Below are positions 26,233 through 35,887 of a stretch of 64,000 nt of DNA, piece by piece. Source of the stretch: Chitinispirillales bacterium ANBcel5 (GTDB lineage Bacteria; Fibrobacterota; Chitinivibrionia; Chitinivibrionales; Chitinispirillaceae). A program made the position numbers and the translations under genes. Location of the stretch: contig JARUKZ010000020.1 of NCBI GenBank assembly GCA_029688955.1, positions 1 to 64,000 on the forward strand. Direction: 5' to 3'. The notes under the pieces are model-generated. The model had not been told where the DNA came from. It was given only the letters and a program-made list of their open reading frames with translations, and did not search any database. Position 1 is the first letter of the stretch, and each line of letters starts with the position of its first letter.

Positions 26233-27803
26233 AGATAATAAAATATAGAGCTGTAACTTGTTTGTTATATTTGGTTGTGTCTATAGGAATACTGTGGCAG
26301 ATAGTTCTGCTATTGCGGAATGCATCATTTGAAGTTTTTGAAGAAGAGAAACATGTTTTTGTATCTGTGCAGGGAAATGTAAGAAAGCCTGGAAAGTATA
26401 AAGTTCCTGTTGGTATCACCGAATTTGAAATATTAAAGGTTGCAGGTATAAGACCTACATCAGATATATCAACTTTTGGTCTTTTAAACCAGGTAGTTAC
26501 TAACAGTATGATGCAGGTGGGATCTTTAAATAGTCCTATATCTTTATACGATGAAGAGAACATATTATGGTTAGAAAATTTTACGGGTGAAATAACTTTG
26601 ATCGGCGCCGGGGGAGCTCAGCTTCCCCAACAGCAAGGTACATCTTTTAGTCAGGGAGACAGAATCCGCACCGAAGCAACATCCCAAATAGAGCTGTCTC
26701 TTGGTTTTTCTTCATCGGTTGATATGGATAATTTTTCAGAAATCGAGGTTATTCGAGCATCTATGACAGATCAACAAAGCTATCGTTTTGAACTAATGCA
26801 AAGAACGGGGCTTTGTTGGTATAGAATCAAAAATAATCAAAACAGGGATGCTTATAAAATCAATACCCCCTATGCTACTGTTGTGGTCGGTGGTGAAGAA
26901 ACAGAATTTTTCATCGATATTCAAGGAACGGATGTATTTATTGGTAATAAAGATGGGCTCTTGCTGGTTGAGAGGAGTGGCAGCGAAGAATCGGTTAACC
27001 TTATTTCTGGGCAGCAATTAAAAATTGCCGGAATTGACGATCCCTTTGAAATAACCCGTATTCCAGCCGATAGTGCGATAACTGAGCGATTTACCGGACT
27101 TTCTGAACAAAGAATGAAAAAGGTGGATGGAGACAAACCGCTTAATTTTCTTTTCTGTGCGCCACCACATACATATTATATTATAAGTCTGCAATTCGAG
27201 ACAGGCGTCACTCATATAGTCGAATTGCCTTCTGAGCTTCTGGTTGAACAGTTTGTTCAAGGCTTTTCTACTCTGGGGCAAGCTTTTCTCTATGGCGGAC
27301 CTGTTTTAGTAAGTATTTTGGCCGAGAGAGTCTTGAATATAGAAGTTTCAAATTATTGTGTTGTGGACAGAAATGATATCATTAGAATAGTGAACACAAT
27401 TGGAGGAGTTGATATAGATCTTGATCTGTTAGCTGCTTCAGCCTTGAATATGCCCCAGGGGCAAGCAATGCTTGCTGGAGAGCACCTGGTACATTTTCTA
27501 TCGCCGGAAATTTCAGGAGCTGAGGGTAGTAGAAGACGACAGGCTATGGTGCTTAGGCAAATGTTCAATAAATTTAGAAACCAGAATGTCATTATGACCG
27601 CTCTTTTGGCTGATCAACTGCTAAGCAATATTGAAACTAATTTTAGCCCAGGCGGCGTAATGAACCATTACAACAGATTTGCATCCGGACGTAGTTGGCG
27701 ATATATGAAGCATACTATTCCGGGAGAAACTGTAATGCGGCATAGCCGACCTTCTCATGAACCAGATTTATCTCTTTCACGTAAACTTTTAGTGTCTAAC
27801 TAA
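26229..27803 (+). CDS. membrane-anchored SLBB + FecR-like + degenerate LCP-like fusion protein
   Basis: A 524-residue protein with an N-terminal TM helix (9-30). Residues 43-75 look like an SLBB domain (VFVSVQGNVRKPGKYKVP). Residues 120-270 resemble a FecR/iron-dicitrate sensor beta domain (GTSFSQGDRIRTEATSQIEL, then INTPYATVVVGGEETEF). Residues 304-450 align with LytR-CpsA-Psr phosphotransferases: LNFLFCA, YGGPVLVSILAERVLNI, VVDRNDIIRIVNTIGGVDIDL, LAGEHLVHFL and RRRQAMVLRQM. Key LCP residues are changed: the S-I-P-R-D-T element reads ELPSEL and the later R-x-R segment reads SPE. This suggests a non-catalytic glycan or lipid-binding module. Domain calls are by motif reading only. Confidence 0.68.
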   Translation: MKIIKYRAVTCLLYLVVSIGILWQIVLLLRNASFEVFEEEKHVFVSVQGNVRKPGKYKVPVGITEFEILKVAGIRPTSDISTFGLLNQVVTNSMMQVGSLNSPISLYDEENILWLENFTGEITLIGAGGAQLPQQQGTSFSQGDRIRTEATSQIELSLGFSSSVDMDNFSEIEVIRASMTDQQSYRFELMQRTGLCWYRIKNNQNRDAYKINTPYATVVVGGEETEFFIDIQGTDVFIGNKDGLLLVERSGSEESVNLISGQQLKIAGIDDPFEITRIPADSAITERFTGLSEQRMKKVDGDKPLNFLFCAPPHTYYIISLQFETGVTHIVELPSELLVEQFVQGFSTLGQAFLYGGPVLVSILAERVLNIEVSNYCVVDRNDIIRIVNTIGGVDIDLDLLAASALNMPQGQAMLAGEHLVHFLSPEISGAEGSRRRQAMVLRQMFNKFRNQNVIMTALLADQLLSNIETNFSPGGVMNHYNRFASGRSWRYMKHTIPGETVMRHSRPSHEPDLSLSRKLLVSN

Positions 27804-27818
27804 CGAGGGAATTGCTTC

Positions 27819-28688
27819 TTGAAACTGCTGATTATTGGTTCTAGTGGTCAATTAGGATCAGATTTTTACATTTATGCAAAAAGGAATGGCTATTCAGTTG
27901 ATGCGCTGGATTTTCCGCAGGTAGATATCAGGATATATGATGATTTAAAAAAGAAAATTCACCAAAGTTCGCCTGATGTTATCTTAAACTGTGCTGCCTT
28001 TACTGCTGTTGATGCCTGCGAAACTGAAATTAAATCTGCATACGATCTGAATAAAACCGGACCGGAAAACATTGCCAGGTGTGCTCAATACGTGGGAGCT
28101 ACGCTTGTCCATTTTAGTACTGATTATGTCTTTAGCGGAAACAAAGAGCGGCCTTATGTGGAAGAGGATCAACCAGATCCGCTAACAGTCTATGGAAAAT
28201 CGAAACTTGCCGGAGAAATAGCTGTAAGAAGAACCTGGGACAAAAGTATAGTAGTACGAATAGCATGGCTGTATGGGTCAAATGGAACTAATTTTGTTAA
28301 AAGTATTCGAAGTAAAGCTAAAGAAATGAGCCTCAGGGGAGATGAGATGAAAGTTGTTTCAGACCAGGTTGGTACCCCTACATGGACCCTTGATGTAGTT
28401 AAGCAGGTCATCCTTCTTCTTTCAAAAAAAGAGTGTGGGGTGTTTCATTGTACAAGTCAGGGTATGTGCACCTGGTATGATTTCGCATGCCAGATTATCG
28501 AAGCTGCTTCTCTGCCGGTACGTTTAAGGCCTTGTGAAACTTCTGAGTTTCCTAGACCCGCCAGGCGCCCGCAATTTAGTGTTCTTGAAAACAAGAGGTT
28601 AAAATCCCTTGACATAGATATCATGCCAGAATGGACTCAAAGCTTTAAAAAGTATGTGGAATATGAAAAAAGTGGTATTTGTGTCTGA
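27819..28688 (+). CDS. rfbD: dTDP-4-dehydrorhamnose reductase
   Basis: Final step of dTDP-L-rhamnose synthesis. The Rossmann motif is LIIGSSGQLGSDF; PDVILNCAAFTAVDACE, STDYVFSGN and the catalytic YGKSK follow, and the C-terminal EFPRPARRPQFSVLEN is the RmlD signature. The start is TTG at 27819 with a GAGG ribosome site eight bases upstream. It follows the SLBB-FecR-LCP gene by 15 bp, placing rhamnose supply in the same operon. Epimerase (rfbC) and thymidylyltransferase (rfbA) genes are not in this window. Confidence 0.95.
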   Translation: MKLLIIGSSGQLGSDFYIYAKRNGYSVDALDFPQVDIRIYDDLKKKIHQSSPDVILNCAAFTAVDACETEIKSAYDLNKTGPENIARCAQYVGATLVHFSTDYVFSGNKERPYVEEDQPDPLTVYGKSKLAGEIAVRRTWDKSIVVRIAWLYGSNGTNFVKSIRSKAKEMSLRGDEMKVVSDQVGTPTWTLDVVKQVILLLSKKECGVFHCTSQGMCTWYDFACQIIEAASLPVRLRPCETSEFPRPARRPQFSVLENKRLKSLDIDIMPEWTQSFKKYVEYEKSGICV

Positions 28689-28759
28689 AATTAACTAAGA
28701 TTGTTGAGATTGAGTTAATAAACTATTTTCATCCTTATTTAACGTGGGTGTGAAAAGAT

Positions 28760-29767
28760 ATGAAAACTGTTTTGGTTACAGGTGGTGCAGGTTTCATTGG
28801 ATCAAACTTTATTGATCAGATTCTCAGTACTAGAGATGACCTGTTCCTAGTAAACTTTGATGCATTAACTTATGCTGGTAACTTGGATAATTTAATTGAG
28901 GTATCCACTAATCCAAGGTATACATTCATTAAAGGAAGCATTTGTGATCCTGATTCAGTCACTGAATTATTCAAAAAATATGATTTCGATTACGTGGTAC
29001 ACTTTGCTGCGGAATCACACGTAGATAGAAGTATACTGGGGCCAGCAGAATTTGTGAACACAAATGTAATCGGCACACAGGTATTGCTGCACACCGCTAA
29101 AGATGCCTGGCAAGCCCATTTTGGTGACAAACTGTTTATTCATGTTTCTACTGATGAGGTATATGGCTCCCTGGGTAGGAATGGATATTTTACGGAAGAA
29201 ACTCCTCTTGCACCAAACAGCCCGTATTCGGCAAGTAAAGCTGGAAGTGATTTGCTTGTCCGTTCTTATTTTAAAACATTTAATTTTCCATCAATTATTA
29301 CACGCTGCTCTAATAATTATGGTCCGTATCAATATCCCGAAAAACTTATACCTTTAATGATAATCAATGCTATGAATGACAAGGCGCTGCCGGTGTATGG
29401 AGACGGATTAAACGTCAGAGATTGGTTGTTTGTAAAAGACCACTGTAACGCACTTCAACAAATAATGGAAAAGGGCACTCCTGGAGAGGTTTATAATATC
29501 GGTGGCAGGAATGAAAAATCCAACATCGAAATAGTTCACAAGATATTAAATGAGCTTGGAAAACCAAAATCTTTAGTTAACTATGTAAAAGATCGTCCCG
29601 GTCATGATAAAAGATACGCAATAGACGCATCAAAGATTGAGTCCGAACTTGGCTGGCAACCATCAATTTCTTTGGAAGATGGTTTGGCTTTAACCATTGA
29701 GTGGTATAAAAATAACAGCTGGTGGTGGGAAAAAATACTTAACACAAAAAATTTTGGTAATGGCTAA
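28760..29767 (+). CDS. rfbB: dTDP-glucose 4,6-dehydratase
   Basis: Second step of dTDP-rhamnose synthesis. The 335-residue SDR enzyme has [23 protein letters not shown], the catalytic [39 protein letters not shown], and [11 protein letters not shown], all diagnostic of RmlB. It is 71 bp downstream of rfbD on the same strand and ends 5 bp before the convergent HD-GYP-like gene. Its product could feed the polymer handled by the upstream export genes. Confidence 0.96.
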   Translation: MKTVLVTGGAGFIGSNFIDQILSTRDDLFLVNFDALTYAGNLDNLIEVSTNPRYTFIKGSICDPDSVTELFKKYDFDYVVHFAAESHVDRSILGPAEFVNTNVIGTQVLLHTAKDAWQAHFGDKLFIHVSTDEVYGSLGRNGYFTEETPLAPNSPYSASKAGSDLLVRSYFKTFNFPSIITRCSNNYGPYQYPEKLIPLMIINAMNDKALPVYGDGLNVRDWLFVKDHCNALQQIMEKGTPGEVYNIGGRNEKSNIEIVHKILNELGKPKSLVNYVKDRPGHDKRYAIDASKIESELGWQPSISLEDGLALTIEWYKNNSWWWEKILNTKNFGNG

Positions 29768-29772
29768 TTTGT

Positions 29773-30954
29773 TTAGGTCAAAAGTTCAAGTGTGATACCT
29801 TTCACCTTTTGCATATCAAGTGTAACAGGTTTCATTTTCGTTTTGTTTTTATTTTCATAAATAAGAACCTGGGGTTTTGTTATGTGTTCCGGTGAAACAG
29901 AAGAGATTACCCCGGTACACCCTATAAGCTTGTCAAAGGGAGCATCTGTTATTTTAACCCGTGTTCCAACTGGGTAGATTGGTACTATTTTAATTAATGT
30001 TTTAACTATATCAGTGTTGAACTTACTTCCCGACTCTTTTATTATTTGAGCTATAGCACCTTTACTACCAAGAGCTTCACTGAAATGTCTCCGTCCATTT
30101 AAATACATCTCATAAGCATCTGCTACAGCAACGATCTCTGCAAATCTGTGTATCGTTCCTTTGGAAAGACTCTTGGCCGGAGGGCGATTTTCACCTTTTA
30201 GCCCCCTTGGGTAACCACTTCCATCCTGGTGTTCGTGATGCGACAAGGCTACCGCTGTGCTTGTAGGGGGTATAGCGCTGATTCCAGAAAGCATCATATA
30301 GCCATAAATTGTATGCTGATTTAAAATTTGTTGCTCCTCTTCATTAAGAGGGGATTCTTTGTTCAATATGGAGGTTGGGATAGATAGCATTCCAATGTCG
30401 TAGTTGATAGCTCCAAGACCAAGTTGCTTCAGTTCGTCAAAAGAAAACGTATATTTGTACCCAATACATAAGGAAATTATAGTAGTAAAAATAGAATGTT
30501 TAAAAAGGTCATCTGATTCATTTATGATTTTTGTAATATTAACCAGTGCCCATGGTTCTGTACATATATCATCAATGATTTTACTTACCATTGTCACTAG
30601 GCCGCTGTTTCTAATAATATCATTTATATTATTGCGATCCTTTTCAATGGTTTCAATAACTTTTGATTTAACATTTAATTCTTTACCAAAAACAGAACGA
30701 ATATCTTTTGAAGATTGCTCGACTGTGGTGGTTAACTCAGATTGAACTTGTGTGCTGATAACAGGCTGAGGATTAACTTCTTCAGTACCCTCAATGTCAA
30801 CCATAAGCGTTTTGAAACCCATTTTTTTGAGTAATTCAATCTGCTTATTATTTAAATTGTATCCTGCAGATACAAGAAGCTGTCCCGATTTGGTGAAGAC
30901 CGATTCTCCAATTGTCATACCTTCTGTAATATCTTCAATTCTATAATTTACCAT
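29773..30954 (-). CDS. HD-GYP-type protein with altered HD motif
   Basis: Related to c-di-GMP phosphodiesterases. Numbering below uses the longest open frame, whose Met39 is this start. After an N-terminal DITEGMTIGESVF segment, the HD-GYP domain has His191, then INYDIGML where families have LLHDIGK, so the HD histidine is Tyr223. His252, HHEHQDGSGYPRGLKG (277-292) and AVADAYEMYLNG are kept. The tail (PVGTRVKITD) is PilZ/KOW-like in flavour. The frame is open to 31068, but a promoter at 31001-31029 lies inside that extension and the domain starts right after 30954, so I chose the later ATG. Loss of the metal-binding His suggests weak or absent hydrolysis, possibly a c-di-GMP sensor. Confidence 0.8.
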   Translation of the reverse strand: MVNYRIEDITEGMTIGESVFTKSGQLLVSAGYNLNNKQIELLKKMGFKTLMVDIEGTEEVNPQPVISTQVQSELTTTVEQSSKDIRSVFGKELNVKSKVIETIEKDRNNINDIIRNSGLVTMVSKIIDDICTEPWALVNITKIINESDDLFKHSIFTTIISLCIGYKYTFSFDELKQLGLGAINYDIGMLSIPTSILNKESPLNEEEQQILNQHTIYGYMMLSGISAIPPTSTAVALSHHEHQDGSGYPRGLKGENRPPAKSLSKGTIHRFAEIVAVADAYEMYLNGRRHFSEALGSKGAIAQIIKESGSKFNTDIVKTLIKIVPIYPVGTRVKITDAPFDKLIGCTGVISSVSPEHITKPQVLIYENKNKTKMKPVTLDMQKVKGITLELLT

Positions 30955-31000
30955 TAGCTTAGAACCGCTTAAAAAAATATGAGTGAAAAGCTTTTTTTTC

Positions 31001-31029
31001 ATTATAACACCAATTTGGTGACCATTCAA
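31001..31029 (-). promoter_or_regulatory. sigma-70 promoter with spacer dyad, HD-GYP-like gene
   Basis: On the minus strand TTGAAT (31024-31029), a 17-base spacer, and TATAAT (31001-31006). The spacer holds a 13-base dyad, CACCAA-T-TTGGTG (31008-31020 on the + strand), in operator position. The start site would fall about 40 bases before ATG 30954. Confidence 0.6.
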
Positions 31030-31144
31030 CATAGATATCCTTGCGGCCATTGAAAATGTATCTTCCAAAATAGTCTAACTTACTGAACTAACAGTGTTGT
31101 AACAACATTTTCAAAAAAAAACGATTGATGGTTGGCTTAAAATG

Positions 31145-31178
31145 AAAAAGGGCTCCACCAGCTCTTCAGGTGGCCCTT
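31145..31178 (-). terminator. Rho-independent terminator overlapping the activase stop codon
   Basis: On the minus strand AAGGGCCACC (31178-31169) pairs with GGTGG-AG-CCCTT across a nine-base loop, followed by a five-T tract. The upstream arm includes the last codons of the activase gene. Confidence 0.75.
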
Positions 31179-34100
31179 ATCTGATTTATTTTACCATGCA
31201 GCCTTTCCACCTGAAGGCAGAATGCCTCAATTCTCGACTGCAGAACCTGTGGAAATGGATTACCGTCACTTTCAATGGAAAGGAAGGGAAGGGTTTTTAT
31301 ATCCGACCTTATAGCACCTGAGCCGGTAATTTTTTTATCAAGCCTCATCTTATTTTCTACGGTAGCTTCTGCGGAAAGAACGGCTTCCACAACCCGGGTA
31401 GGCATGCAGGCAAATGGTCCAATCTGAATAGAGCCAAGAGTAGTAGAGAGAATATCTTTAAAATAACTTCCAGCAACTAAAATCGGTTCTCCTGTCAGCT
31501 GCTTGTTAAAAAAATTCTCGCCATATTTAATCACCTCTTCAATATTAGTCATTTCATACTGATACAGACCTGATTGTGAGAGAATCGATTTAATTTTCCG
31601 TTCAAAATGATGCTGAAGAAGGGTTCTGGTCTTAAATTCTACCTTGTCTTTAAGGGTGAAATCTGCTTCAAAAATACCTTCTCTTACATTGTAGTCACAA
31701 TATTCAAGCCATTCAAAAACTGGAGCTCGTTTTACGATAATATCTCGCTGAGATAGTCTGTATATAAGATTCTGGCATGAAAAGTTATCACGTCGAACAA
31801 AAATTTCACCAAGCAAAGATACCATTTTGGCTTTTTTTAACGGGTACTTTAGCTTAATGGTTTTAAGATTTTTAGAAACAGTTGAAAGTAGCCGATACAA
31901 ACCACTTTTTTTTCCGGATCTAAAATGTGAGATAATTCTTTCCCACTCTTTATTGAATATTTCCATTGCCTCATCTTTATTTTCATGAAGTACAAGAAGC
32001 GCATTACGAATATCTTCCATGCAATCAGAAATGATGATTGATTTTAATACATTAAGTGCATCAAGTATAGATAGTCCTGCATAGCCGTTTTCGTTAGTTA
32101 GAGAGAGCAGGGCGACATTGGGTATACGTTTTTTTTCTATTAAACTGTTAATATAAACATTATACTGGGTGAGTCTGCAGTTTCCACCGCTTGTGGGCAT
32201 AAAATATACGAGAAATTCCTCATCACAAGTGCGTTTTGAGAGATAAGAAAGAAGGCCACCGGTTGTTAAAATTAGTGGTAAGCATTCCTTGCAGGAACTG
32301 TACCCTTTTCCAAGTTTAAGGACTTCTGCATCGTATTGAGAAATAGCAGAAGCTTTTATACCTGCTCCACTAAACGTTGATGCGATGAGTTCACTCGATA
32401 GTTCTCCCATTGATGGAAACAGGAGGTGAACTCGAGGATCACTCAATTCAACCTTCTCACCACTACTTGATACAAAAAAGGGAGTTTTGTTATGAAAAGA
32501 TATATGGGCTGGTTTAAAATCAGGATTGACTACTCTGGGGTGAGTAATTGATCGGTAACGTTCGATTATGTCGGTAAAAGCATCGATTCTGGTATTTACA
32601 CCCGCATCAGCAGTGTGACTGTCAAGTTCTAAAGTTAAAGATGGTTTTGATTGCATTATGTTTCTAAAATATCCAACTAAAAAAGAATCAGGACCACAGC
32701 TAAAATTGGTAATATAAGTACCAAACAGCTGAGGGTGTGTTTTAACAAACCGGGCGGCTTTAATAAGGTTTTGTCCAATTGCCCAGTTCATATCCATTGG
32801 GCATTCAAGATTCTCAAACGGTAGAGAATCCCACGGTATAATAGTAATCCCGTTAGAACCAAACTTTCCAGGGATACCCATGTTTGCTTCTGAGGTAAAT
32901 GCGTTGTATGGCCTGCCAAAAAGTACAATAGCAACTTTGTTTGGATCTTTTTCCAACTCCTCAAGTGCTTTGAGACCAAGTTCTTTTATCTGTAGATTGT
33001 TCTCTTTGAACACTTCAACTGCTTTGTGGTAAGCTTCAATCCCCTGCGAAAAAGTACCCCCTACTTGTTGTGCAATATCACCAAAAACGTTGGCCTGAGA
33101 TTCATATCCCTTTGAAAAGTTTATTACTGGAGAAATGAATTGAGTGCTGTGCAACATATCGCTGAATGCACTTTTTAGATAATAGGGCTCACTTTGAAGT
33201 AATAAACAGGTGCACTGGTGTTCTTTTTTGCGATTAGAAGCGTTTTCAACAAAAAGTTCAGTTATTTTTGGCAAAAATAAATAATCCGGTTTTTCTTTTA
33301 AAAGAGAAAAAAGAGCCCCGTGTGCAATCTCTCCAGGAAAGCAAAATGAAGATCTTTTTCGCTTCATTCCTTCCGGAGAAATATCGTTGGATAAAATTAC
33401 ATCTAAGCCCAGAGCTGAAAAAAAAGAATGGTACAGAGGGTAAAACATGTGTGTTAAAAAAGAACGGTTGAGTCCAATAGATTTATTCATCCTAATGTTG
33501 GAAGAAACGTTTGTGGCTTTATATACAGTTTCCTGCCGAAGTGAAACTAAATCATACTGTTTTCTTTGGTGTGAAACTTTCCGTATCAAGTTGTAATATT
33601 TATTGCAGGCACCACCAAAAGGATATTTCTTCCCTTCTATTATCATAGTGTTAATTTCACAACTTCTATCACATATTTCACTCCCGCCTGTGCAAGTGAA
33701 TTTAGCTCCATTTTCAATCTTTCTTTTGGCAAGAGTATTTAAATCGTAGGTGCTTCTATCTAATTGACCATCATTTATGCGCTGTTTGACTTCCTGGGCT
33801 ACCCCAAAGGCCCCCATTAAACCAGGTTCCGGAGGAACGATAATTGGCTTGCCTAAAAGATTAGCCATTGCAAGAGGTACTGCCTTATTATAACAAACCC
33901 CTCCCTGCATGAAAATTCTTTTACCTGATGGGCGCTGTCCCTTAACTCTGTTTACATAATTCATACAGATTGAGTACACAAGGCCTGCAACGATATCTTC
34001 TCTGGAAATATTTTCATGAGAAGCTGTTTTGATATCAGAGGAAATGAATGCTGCGCACTGATCATTGAAATTTGGTGGTTTCTTACTATTGAGGGCAATC

Positions 34101-35467
34101 TTTTCTAATTCTTTATAATTGATGCCAAGCGTTTCACCTGCAGATTCTTCCAAAAAAGAGCCAGTTCCTGCAGAGCAGGCTTCATTCATTGCATAATCAG
34201 AAGCCACCGAATTGGTAAGATAAGTGTACTTGGCATCCTGGCCCCCAATTTCGAAAATTGTATCGACATTTTTGTCAAAAAATGCTGCAGCAGTAGCATG
34301 AGCTATAATTTCATTTATGACAGCAGAGGTTTGAGCGTGAAGCCCTGAAATCTGCCTGCCGCTTCCTGTCGTTCCAAGGCCGATAACCTTGACAGGAACC
34401 TTTAATTGCTTTAGGAGGGCTACATAGCATTGCCTGGATGCTTCAATAGGATTACCGTTTGTTCTAAGATAAACAGATCCAACAACAGTACTGTCTTTAA
34501 AACGTAGCGCAACAGCTTTTGTTGTTGTAGATCCAACATCTAATCCTATAATAAGCTCATCCCCTTCTCTTGCCTCCGATTGTGTTAATTCTTTGAACTG
34601 AACTAACTCTCTGCCGCGTTCTATAGGGGGCAAGGGTTCAAAGGAATTGCTGCAGTCCTTAATTTGTTTATGGTCTCTAAAAAGGGTGTTTGCTCTTTGC
34701 TCCAGTGCATAATGCGCAGCACCTACTGCTTCAAATACATTCGCGAATTCAGGAACGTAGAGTTCATTGAGTTTTTCTCGTAACATAGAAATAATTACGC
34801 TGTTATTACTGATTCCACCGGTGATGATCAGTTCTTTTACAGGAGCTTTTTCAAGAAGCTCTAAAACCTTTTCTGCCATCATACGACAGAGTCCGGCACT
34901 AACCCTACCTACCGGAATTCCTTTATTTAGTGCATGGGTGCAGTCACTTTTACAAAAAACCGAACAACGGCCAGAAACTGGAAACTCATCACTCTGTGCA
35001 GCTAATTTCACTGCTTCTGTGACTGAGACATTCATGCGCCTGATTTGTTGAAAGAAGAAATCTCCGGTGCCCGAAGCACATTTATTACCGGTTTGGACAG
35101 AGGATATCATATGATCCTGATCTAATGTATAAAGGATAAAATTCTCCGCCCCAAGGCTTGCAACCGCTCCGGGATTCGATGACAAAAGATTGTTTTCTTT
35201 CATATGTCTTAACGAATATTCAACTGCTTCAGGTTCGGTTATTGAAGGAGTATCTATCATTTCACGAAACTTTCGCCCAGTGAGCATAGAGAAGTCATAG
35301 TTTTCAGTTCTAAACTGCTTCATTAGCGTATCGAATGCTTCTCTGGGTGAGTTGTCATGGTTTTGAACAACTTGTTTGGTGATTTTTGAACCGAGTTCAT
35401 TTTTAGTAATTTCGGCAGCTTTAATAGATGCTGATCCAATGCAAATTCCAAGTGATTTTAGAATCAT
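31166..35467 (-). CDS. large acyl-CoA dehydratase activase-type protein (double BadF/BcrD ATPase + DUF2229 + HgdB-like)
   Basis: A 1433-residue member of the 2-hydroxyacyl-CoA dehydratase activase superfamily. The first ASKHA ATPase-like domain (1-265) has GICIGSASIKAA, NKCASGTGDFFFQ and ITGGISNNSVI. The second (300-560) has IGLDVGSTTTKAVAL, LGTTGSGRQ, FEIGGQDAKYT, NEACSAGTGSFLEE and NDQCAAFISSDIK, including Cys residues that hold the activator [4Fe-4S] cluster. The rest matches the DUF2229/HgdB-like region with further cysteines (SSCKECLPLILTTGG). No HgdAB or BcrABC dehydratase genes are adjacent, so the substrate is unknown. The start has an AGAGGG ribosome site. Confidence 0.88.
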   Translation of the reverse strand: MILKSLGICIGSASIKAAEITKNELGSKITKQVVQNHDNSPREAFDTLMKQFRTENYDFSMLTGRKFREMIDTPSITEPEAVEYSLRHMKENNLLSSNPGAVASLGAENFILYTLDQDHMISSVQTGNKCASGTGDFFFQQIRRMNVSVTEAVKLAAQSDEFPVSGRCSVFCKSDCTHALNKGIPVGRVSAGLCRMMAEKVLELLEKAPVKELIITGGISNNSVIISMLREKLNELYVPEFANVFEAVGAAHYALEQRANTLFRDHKQIKDCSNSFEPLPPIERGRELVQFKELTQSEAREGDELIIGLDVGSTTTKAVALRFKDSTVVGSVYLRTNGNPIEASRQCYVALLKQLKVPVKVIGLGTTGSGRQISGLHAQTSAVINEIIAHATAAAFFDKNVDTIFEIGGQDAKYTYLTNSVASDYAMNEACSAGTGSFLEESAGETLGINYKELEKIALNSKKPPNFNDQCAAFISSDIKTASHENISREDIVAGLVYSICMNYVNRVKGQRPSGKRIFMQGGVCYNKAVPLAMANLLGKPIIVPPEPGLMGAFGVAQEVKQRINDGQLDRSTYDLNTLAKRKIENGAKFTCTGGSEICDRSCEINTMIIEGKKYPFGGACNKYYNLIRKVSHQRKQYDLVSLRQETVYKATNVSSNIRMNKSIGLNRSFLTHMFYPLYHSFFSALGLDVILSNDISPEGMKRKRSSFCFPGEIAHGALFSLLKEKPDYLFLPKITELFVENASNRKKEHQCTCLLLQSEPYYLKSAFSDMLHSTQFISPVINFSKGYESQANVFGDIAQQVGGTFSQGIEAYHKAVEVFKENNLQIKELGLKALEELEKDPNKVAIVLFGRPYNAFTSEANMGIPGKFGSNGITIIPWDSLPFENLECPMDMNWAIGQNLIKAARFVKTHPQLFGTYITNFSCGPDSFLVGYFRNIMQSKPSLTLELDSHTADAGVNTRIDAFTDIIERYRSITHPRVVNPDFKPAHISFHNKTPFFVSSSGEKVELSDPRVHLLFPSMGELSSELIASTFSGAGIKASAISQYDAEVLKLGKGYSSCKECLPLILTTGGLLSYLSKRTCDEEFLVYFMPTSGGNCRLTQYNVYINSLIEKKRIPNVALLSLTNENGYAGLSILDALNVLKSIIISDCMEDIRNALLVLHENKDEAMEIFNKEWERIISHFRSGKKSGLYRLLSTVSKNLKTIKLKYPLKKAKMVSLLGEIFVRRDNFSCQNLIYRLSQRDIIVKRAPVFEWLEYCDYNVREGIFEADFTLKDKVEFKTRTLLQHHFERKIKSILSQSGLYQYEMTNIEEVIKYGENFFNKQLTGEPILVAGSYFKDILSTTLGSIQIGPFACMPTRVVEAVLSAEATVENKMRLDKKITGSGAIRSDIKTLPFLSIESDGNPFPQVLQSRIEAFCLQVERLHGKINQIRAT

Positions 35468-35887
35468 TTTTTGTCCCTCTGGCGGTTGTATTAAATGTGA
35501 AAAAAAATGTAACCTTTTGAATGTGAACAGGAAGAATCAGCAAAAAACATGCCTTAAATGCGGTGAGTAAGCATCAGCTCTGATAGGAAAAAACTGGGGA
35601 GCAAAACTGTACTGATGTAAAACTGCCAAGAAACTAGGGAACGGATCGATCTGGCAGAGCAAAGATTTTACACTTAGGTAAGTTCATATAGTATATTTTA
35701 AACAGTGGGTTTATAGTCCTTTTTTTTAATAAAAAAAAGCTGTATGAAGACCTTTTTTGTTTTCTGAAGCTTAAAAAAATGATTTCGGTGTTGTTGGCTT
35801 GGTGTCGTTTGAGCTCAGAAAAAACCTTGGTGAAATTAACGCAGTATTTTTACAATCATCTTAAAATGTCAAAATGGTTGGAACCCC
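35468..35887. other. 420-bp divergent intergenic region
   Basis: AT-rich spacer between the activase gene (-) and the TIGR02147-family gene (+). It holds a symmetric A/T hairpin, C-T8-AAT-A8-G, at 35719-35739. I see no confident -35/-10 pair, RNA gene or coding frame. It presumably carries promoters for both flanking genes. Confidence 0.4.
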
